DNA of 54,121 nt. Source: RUG14871 sp045539425 (lineage in GTDB: Bacteria > Bacillota_I > Bacilli_A > Erysipelotrichales > Erysipelotrichaceae). A model generated the notes under the pieces. It searched no databases and was not told where the DNA came from. It saw nothing but the letters and a program-made list of their open reading frames with translations. Shown piece after piece: positions 49,812-54,121 of the stretch (position 1 is the stretch's first letter; every line of letters starts with the position of its first letter). The stretch covers positions 1 through 54,121 of the forward strand of contig JAZQFH010000018.1 in NCBI GenBank assembly GCA_045539425.1, given 5' to 3'. The position numbers and the translations under genes were made by a program.

Positions 49812-50021
49812 TTATGCTTCTTCGATTTCGAAACGGTTGTTTTCCGCTTCACCCATGGATGTCAGCAGTTCGATATCGTTATTCGCAGCTTTTTCGGAAA
49901 CGTAGGTCTTAGCTCCGGCTTTGTCTGCGGAATTCACGAAGTGACCTTCCTTTTTGGAAACTTTACCGACATAACCTGTCTCGTTGCTATAGATATTCGT
50001 CCATTTTAAATTACATTTCAT
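49812..50021 (-). CDS. Small orphan protein, 69 aa
   Basis: Not recognised. Begins MKCNLKWTNIYSNETGYVGK and is rich in Lys, Glu, Ala and Asn, with VSEKAANNDIELL in the middle. It has no transmembrane segment. It has the marks of a real gene: AAAGGAG 8 nt before the ATG and its own terminator. Confidence 0.7.
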   Translation of the reverse strand: MKCNLKWTNIYSNETGYVGKVSKKEGHFVNSADKAGAKTYVSEKAANNDIELLTSMGEAENNRFEIEEA

Positions 50022-50489
50022 GTTTAATTTCTCCTTTATTCGTTATTCTAATTCAGGCTGTATATCAATACATGCCCGAGTTCTATTGTAGCACAAAAAT
50101 CATTTTCAAACATTTTTTATGCATTTTTGCTTTTATGACTGGTGTAAAACAGCTGTTTGGTATATATCGAAATATTTATTATAATAAAAAGAAGAAGACA
50201 GACCTGGATCCGTCAACCCATCTACCAAGCGCAGGCTGTTTCATGCAGGAATACATATTACTCTTTCACTGTATGGCTTTATGGGAGGACGGTTACGAGA
50301 TTAGAATATTATATCCGGAAGAACCTGCCGAGGCTCACATTAAGATAAACAGGACAAGAAGTCTCTTGTATTATTGCAACCGTCACGGACTGTTCAAAGT
50401 GTCACACAGGCTACAGAGCCTGCAGAAATAATACGTGATTTACTTCGAAATACAGGGTACTCAACTGAAATGAATGGAGGAAACAGGAA
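50022..50489. other. Gene-poor AT-rich stretch
   Basis: It holds a TATAAT-type box near 50180 and an open frame on the plus strand (about 50072-50431) with no homology I recognise and no good ribosome site before its first ATG. Its later part (ALWEDGYEIRILYPEEPAEAH...LLYYCNRHGLFKV) reads protein-like and could be a remnant. Confidence 0.4.
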
Positions 50490-51122
50490 ATGCCGTTTGA
50501 TTATAAAAAAGAATACAAGGAATTCTACATGCCAAAAAACAAGCCGTCGATTGTGACGGTTCCCGTCATGAACTATATTGCCGTCCGCGGACAGGGTGAT
50601 CCAAATCAGGAAGACGGTGAATACAAGCAGGCCATAGGTCTTCTGTATGGAATCGCGTTCACGATCAAGATGAGTAAAAAAAGCGATCATAAGATCAGCG
50701 GATATTTTGATTATGTTGTTCCGCCGCTCGAAGGATTCTGGTGGCAGGATGGCGTTAAGGGAATCGATTATGATCATAAGGAGAACTTCAAGTGGATTTC
50801 CGTCATCCGTCTGCCCGATTTTGTCACAAGGGATGATTTTGACTGGGCTGTCAGAGAAGCAACCGCAAAGAAAAAACAGGATTTTTCAAAGGTTGAATTC
50901 TTCACCTATGATGAAGGTGTGTGCGTTCAGTGTATGCACATCGGTTCCTATGATGATGAGCCAGCTACAGTAGCACTGATGCATGAGTTTATGGAACAGC
51001 AGGGCTATACGCTGGATATCACGGATCAGCGCTTCCATCACGAGATATATCTGAGCGACGCCAGAAAGGTCGAGCCGGAAAAACGGAAGACCGTGATCCG
51101 TCATCCGATTAAAAAAATGTGA
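50490..51122 (+). CDS. GyrI-like small-molecule-binding protein
   Basis: A 210-aa protein of the GyrI/SOUL-like fold. The start YKEFYMPKNKPSIVTVPVMNYIAVRGQG, GYFDYVVPPLEGFWWQ and YLSDARKVEPEKRKTVIR match Bacillota GyrI-like proteins, relatives of the effector-binding domain of MerR/AraC regulators. It has no DNA-binding domain. Ligand unknown. GGAGG lies before the ATG. Confidence 0.88.
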   Translation: MPFDYKKEYKEFYMPKNKPSIVTVPVMNYIAVRGQGDPNQEDGEYKQAIGLLYGIAFTIKMSKKSDHKISGYFDYVVPPLEGFWWQDGVKGIDYDHKENFKWISVIRLPDFVTRDDFDWAVREATAKKKQDFSKVEFFTYDEGVCVQCMHIGSYDDEPATVALMHEFMEQQGYTLDITDQRFHHEIYLSDARKVEPEKRKTVIRHPIKKM

Positions 51123-51191
51123 CAGATTTGATTTTATCTATTGTCAAAGCGGCGATCAGACACTCTTCTGTAACCGGATAAGGCATCCAAT

Positions 51192-51203
51192 TCCCCTCAC
51201 CTC
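51192..51203. repeat. 12-bp copy of the ssrA 3' end
   Basis: TCCCCTCACCTC is identical to 45614-45625 in the T arm and acceptor of tmRNA. The bases before it (GGCATCCAAT) still resemble the T loop GGTTCGACT. May be a remnant attachment site. Confidence 0.4.
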
Positions 51204-51204
51204 A

Positions 51205-51239
51205 AAAAGGTCATAGTCTTCCTGAGTATGACCTTTTTT
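51205..51239 (+). terminator. Terminator after the GyrI-like gene (repeat copy 2)
   Basis: AAAAGGTCATA / TATGACCTTTT with loop GTCTTCCTGAG, then a T run. Near copy of 49667-49702. Confidence 0.88.
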
Positions 51240-51322
51240 CGTGCGTTCATTTTTCAGGCAAATATGGAATCCGGCTGCTTCATCATTTCAAGAGCATTCG
51301 AAAGAAGGATTTTATAAATATA

Positions 51323-53241
51323 GTAGGGTAGAGGGGGATTATTAGTCCCGCCCCTCCCGTTGCACCGTACGTACGGGTCTCGTATACGGCGCTACGTTTG
51401 TAATGTCAGCACGAACTACTCAGATAGTAGTTCAAAGGATCGATCAAACCCGGTCGGTCCTTTTTCTTAATGGCTAGTACTTTGGGGCTCAACAGATAAT
51501 TGACAACATACATTCCGCATCTGCGATACCATCCAAGTCTGCTGTTTGCGACTTTGTACATCTCTTCATCCGTCATATGACATTTGAACAGTCTGTTGAG
51601 TCTCTGCAGATTGATATAGATGCGTTTCGGTTTCTTCCACTGCTTGATGATTATGACTCTGACCTTATGCCTGAGCCACTGACCAAACTTATCAAGGAAC
51701 CCTTTCATACTTCCGATTCGGAAGTAGTTGACCCATCCTCTGATTATCTGGTTCAGTTTGGTAAATGTCACCGACAGTGGTCTTGATTCTGCTTGTTTCC
51801 TCTTCAGTACTTCCTTGACTTTTGCGTACAGTTTCTTTTTCCTGTCATCTGCCGACTTGCACTTCCACCCATCTTTGCTTTTCCAGAATGTGAATCCGAG
51901 AAAATGACTTTCCGGTGGACGCACTACCTTCGTTTTGGTTGCGCTGACTTTCAGAAACAGTTTCCTTTCCAGCCATGAGGTCACTGACTTCATCACTCTG
52001 TCTGCCGCCATTTCACTCTTCACAAAGATATTGCAGTCATCCGCGTATCTCACAAACCTCAATCCTCTGCTCTCTAGTTCTTTATCAAACTTATCCAGGT
52101 AGATATTTGACAGTTCCGGGGACAGTGGGCCACCCTGTGGTACGCCGACTGTTGAAGACGAAACAAGTCCGTTCTCCATGATCCCTGCTCTGAGAAATGA
52201 GCGTATCAGATGCAGTGTAGTTTTGTCATTGACCTTTTCTCTGAGTATTGAAATCAATTTGTCATGATTCACTGTGTCGAAATACTTCTCGATATCCAAG
52301 TCTATTACCCATTCATATCCTTCATTCAGATTTTGCAGTACTTCTTCGATCGCGCCGTGGCAGTCTCTTCCTGTTCTGAACCCATAGCTGTGGTCGCTGT
52401 ATGTGGGTTCATATATTCGGTTCAACTGCTGTGCTACCATCTGCTGTACCACTCTGTCCGCTACTGTCGGTATGCCAAGCGGTCTTTTCTTGCCGTTGGC
52501 TTTGGGGATATAGACCCTTCTTACCGGCTGAGGCTTATATTCCATTGACATAATGGATTCCTTTATATCCCCTTTATGTTCATCGAAATATCTGTCAATT
52601 TCATTCACCGTCATCTTATCAACTCCCGGTGCGCCTTTATTACTCTTGACCCGTTTAATTGCCTCGCTGATATTTTCGTCATTCAGAATCTTCTCAATCA
52701 ATTTCATTCGCTGCTCCTCCTTCTACTTGTAGAGTATTCAGAATCATCCCAATTCTTTTCACCGTCAGAGATTACGTTTCTCTGCCTGTAGGTTATTTTC
52801 TTATTCGGACTGTCTGAATCTTGCGCATAGTGATTCGCACTATACAAACATTAGGTCCTTCGGCATTCAAGGCTGAACACCTACTATGACCTCAGCTGAC
52901 TTCCTGCGATAAATCTTTTTCAACCGGCTCTACCATATCTGTTTGAAAGCGTCTGGACTTAACCGTCCGCAGGACCTCCCGGGGTAATTCACTTCTCCTT
53001 CTTTCTTCCACAACCTTCCAATTTGCTGTCTTGGTTTTACGTTTACCTTTCGGGCTTCGGTTTGTGATGCAACCTCACCCACCATTTAGCCTCATTGGGT
53101 TTCTGTGCGTAGGCTCGGAAGTTTTGTTAGCCTCTTCCTTCATCCCAGCATTACTGCTTTCGACTTGAGGTTCACTACACTTGGCGGTAAATACCTGTGG
53201 CTGGACTTTCACCAGCTGGAGACGTGCCATGCCCGGCACAC
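51323..53241 (-). mobile_element. Group II intron, about 1.9 kb
   Basis: Retroelement with all main parts. On the minus strand the 5' end GTGTGCCGGGCATGGCAC starts at 53241 and is the usual intron start. A long non-coding domain I-III follows, then the maturase gene in domain IV. Domain V spans about 51360-51393 (AGCGCCGTATACG...TACGGTGCAA), and domain VI (51323-51358) has a bulged A in CTCTACCC. The 3' end is estimated as CCCTAC and may be off by a few bases. It follows a terminator hairpin at 53245-53270, the insertion habit of group IIC introns. Confidence 0.88.
51406..52707 (-). CDS. ltrA: Group II intron reverse transcriptase/maturase
   Basis: A 433-aa protein encoded in domain IV. The reverse transcriptase palm has VDKMTVNE at the start, GIPTVADRVVQQ, VIDLDIEKYFDTVNHDKL, GVPQGGPLSPELSN and the catalytic YADD (RFVRYADDCNIF). 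The maturase domain X (RGWVNYFRIG) follows. No HNH endonuclease domain is present, so it probably targets by reverse splicing, often at terminators. GGAGGAG precedes the ATG. Confidence 0.95.
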   Translation of the reverse strand: MKLIEKILNDENISEAIKRVKSNKGAPGVDKMTVNEIDRYFDEHKGDIKESIMSMEYKPQPVRRVYIPKANGKKRPLGIPTVADRVVQQMVAQQLNRIYEPTYSDHSYGFRTGRDCHGAIEEVLQNLNEGYEWVIDLDIEKYFDTVNHDKLISILREKVNDKTTLHLIRSFLRAGIMENGLVSSSTVGVPQGGPLSPELSNIYLDKFDKELESRGLRFVRYADDCNIFVKSEMAADRVMKSVTSWLERKLFLKVSATKTKVVRPPESHFLGFTFWKSKDGWKCKSADDRKKKLYAKVKEVLKRKQAESRPLSVTFTKLNQIIRGWVNYFRIGSMKGFLDKFGQWLRHKVRVIIIKQWKKPKRIYINLQRLNRLFKCHMTDEEMYKVANSRLGWYRRCGMYVVNYLLSPKVLAIKKKDRPGLIDPLNYYLSSSC

Positions 53242-53244
53242 ATC

Positions 53245-53270
53245 AAAAAATGTAGAATTCTACATTTTTT
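53245..53270 (-). terminator. Terminator of tetR 2, palindrome at the intron edge
   Basis: A 26-bp perfect inverted repeat (AAAAAATGTAGAA and its complement), starting 6 bp after the TetR 2 stop. The intron starts 3 bp past the T run. It is the likely recognition structure for intron insertion. Confidence 0.8.
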
Positions 53271-53276
53271 ATCGAT

Positions 53277-53807
53277 TCAATCCTGACTGAAAAGAATTGA
53301 TTTCAGAGGTTCTGGCATACAGTGAAACATCATGGTTACCACGGTCTCGGCTGAGGTTATATTATCATTCAAAACCCACTCCCGGGTCATACCGACCGCT
53401 CCCATGCAATAAAAACGGATGCTGTAGGCCAGCTGTGGATCAAGAAGGTCACTCCCCGCTTTTTTCTTTGCGAGGTCGCTGTAGCGTCTGACAAAATATT
53501 CCAGCATATAATGCCAGAGCGCGTTTTGCGAGGCATCTTCATATGCGCGCTTATAAAACAGGATTTCCTGCTTCATTTTGTTCATTCCGGCGGCAGCGGA
53601 TGCAACGGAAGTGATGTCCGTGCCGTAAGCATCGGTGCAGAACATCCATGCAACAAGATCGTATTTATCCTTGAAATGATAATAAAACGTAGGCCTCTCA
53701 ATATCAGCCGCCTTACAGATCTCCGTAACCCGGATCCTGTCAATGGATTTATGCTTCATGATCTCGCGCATTTTATCTGCGATCCAGAGCTTTGTGATTT
53801 CAGCCAT
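53277..53807 (-). CDS. TetR-family regulator 2
   Basis: A 176-aa paralogue of regulator 1 (4277-4825). The helix-turn-helix IRVTEICKAADIERPTFYYHF and KDKYDLVAWMF is nearly the same, and the C-terminal half shares ASQNALWHYM and GAVGMTREWVLND. AAAGGAG precedes the ATG at 53807. Divergent from the nitronate-monooxygenase-like gene across 127 bp that hold a 17-bp operator inside that gene's promoter, so it likely represses it. A group II intron follows its terminator. Confidence 0.93.
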   Translation of the reverse strand: MAEITKLWIADKMREIMKHKSIDRIRVTEICKAADIERPTFYYHFKDKYDLVAWMFCTDAYGTDITSVASAAAGMNKMKQEILFYKRAYEDASQNALWHYMLEYFVRRYSDLAKKKAGSDLLDPQLAYSIRFYCMGAVGMTREWVLNDNITSAETVVTMMFHCMPEPLKSILFSQD

Positions 53808-53830
53808 GAGGTGGTCTCCTTTTTACAAAA

Positions 53831-53858
53831 TTGATATACTGTAAGAATATCTTACAAT
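53831..53858 (+). promoter_or_regulatory. Promoter of the nitronate-monooxygenase-like gene
   Basis: TTGATA (53831-53836), 16 bp, TACAAT (53853-53858). The operator at 53840-53856 fills the spacer, as at the regulator 1 promoter. Confidence 0.65.
53840..53856. promoter_or_regulatory. Candidate TetR operator 2
   Basis: TGTAAGA-ATA-TCTTACA, a perfect 7+3+7 palindrome, followed by ATATT. Same 17-bp length and same outer bases (TGTA...TACA) as operator 1. Confidence 0.65.
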
Positions 53859-53934
53859 ATTATACTTCTGAATGTGGAAAAAACAATCCTTCCCGCTAAA
53901 ATAGAATCAGAATTAAAACGTAAAGGAGACCCAT

Positions 53935-54121
53935 TATGAATCGTGTTTGTGAAATACTCGGAATCGAAAAACCTGTCGTACAGGCGCCTATGACATGGAT
54001 CACTTCCCCTGAGATGGTTGCCGCTGTATCCAATGCAGGAGGGCTTGGTGTGCTCGGCTTCAACGCAGGATTTGAAACCGGCAAAGCGACGCCGGAAGAA
54101 ACAGCAGAAGAAATGCGCAGG
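53935..54121 (+). CDS. Nitronate monooxygenase / FabK-like FMN enzyme (5' part only)
   Basis: The first 62 residues, cut by the window end. MNRVCEILGIEKPVVQAPM and WITSPEMVAAVSNAGGLGVLGF are the usual start of the 2-nitropropane dioxygenase/FabK TIM-barrel family, which binds FMN (PVVQAPM and AVSNAGGLG). The family includes nitronate monooxygenase and enoyl-ACP reductase II, and the two cannot be told apart from this part. AAGGAG lies 8 nt before the ATG. It is divergent from TetR regulator 2, whose operator is in its promoter. Confidence 0.88.

Overview
The window looks like chromosome of a Gram-positive, low-to-middle GC member of the Bacillota, possibly Erysipelotrichales. That placement is an inference from gene order and protein style: pcrA-ligA, rlmB-sigH-rpmG-secE-nusG, KtrAB, a Cys4 ribosomal protein L33, and AGGAGG-type ribosome sites with TATAAT boxes. 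There is no rRNA operon, CRISPR array or prophage. RNA genes are tRNA-Leu(CAG), tRNA-Ala(GGC), tRNA-Arg(CCT) and tmRNA.

Layout. 1-9.8 kb: RlmD-type methyltransferase, a membrane protein, a Fic-like protein, a short-chain dehydrogenase divergent from TetR regulator 1, then ligA, pcrA and a HAD phosphatase. 9.9-15.4 kb: SIS protein, RNA methyltransferase plus RluA-type synthase, an unusual adenosine deaminase homologue, SurE and an AIM24 protein. 15.4-20.6 kb: MFS transporter, tRNA-Leu, and the translation/transcription block nusG-secE-rpmG and sigH-rlmB with two extra genes between rpmG and sigH. 20.7-29.2 kb: two RlmI-type methyltransferases, a sugar-isomerase-like protein, mgtE with a long leader, glyA, tRNA-Ala and ktrAB. 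29.3-40.7 kb: hflKC, two hybrid histidine kinases, YjjG plus a DUF3990 (ADP-ribosyltransferase-like) protein, and a very large lipase fused to a YhhN-like membrane domain. 40.7-45.6 kb: flavoprotein/DUF362/permease operon, tRNA-Arg, smpB, nuclease, LemA-like protein and ssrA.

45.6-51.2 kb, directly downstream of ssrA, is more AT-rich and reads as accessory DNA: a gene broken by a stop codon, a membrane protein, an ECF sigma factor with its membrane partner, a serine hydrolase, a TfoX-N protein, a small orphan protein and a GyrI-like protein. A 12-bp copy of the ssrA 3' end at 51192 may mark the far edge of an old insertion. 51.3-53.2 kb is a group II intron sitting just past the terminator of TetR regulator 2. 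That regulator is divergent from a nitronate-monooxygenase-like gene cut by the window end.

Most notable signals: (1) two paralogous TetR regulators, 49 kb apart, each with the same 17-bp operator architecture between a -35 and a -10 box; (2) a secreted lipase joined to a YhhN-like (lysoplasmalogenase family) domain, suggesting a one-protein plasmalogen-degrading pathway; (3) a 160-nt mgtE leader carrying a small ORF with a Pro/Glu/Asp-rich stretch, reminiscent of Mg2+-sensing leader peptides; (4) several genes whose -10 box lies only 7-9 nt before the start codon, implying leaderless or near-leaderless mRNAs.
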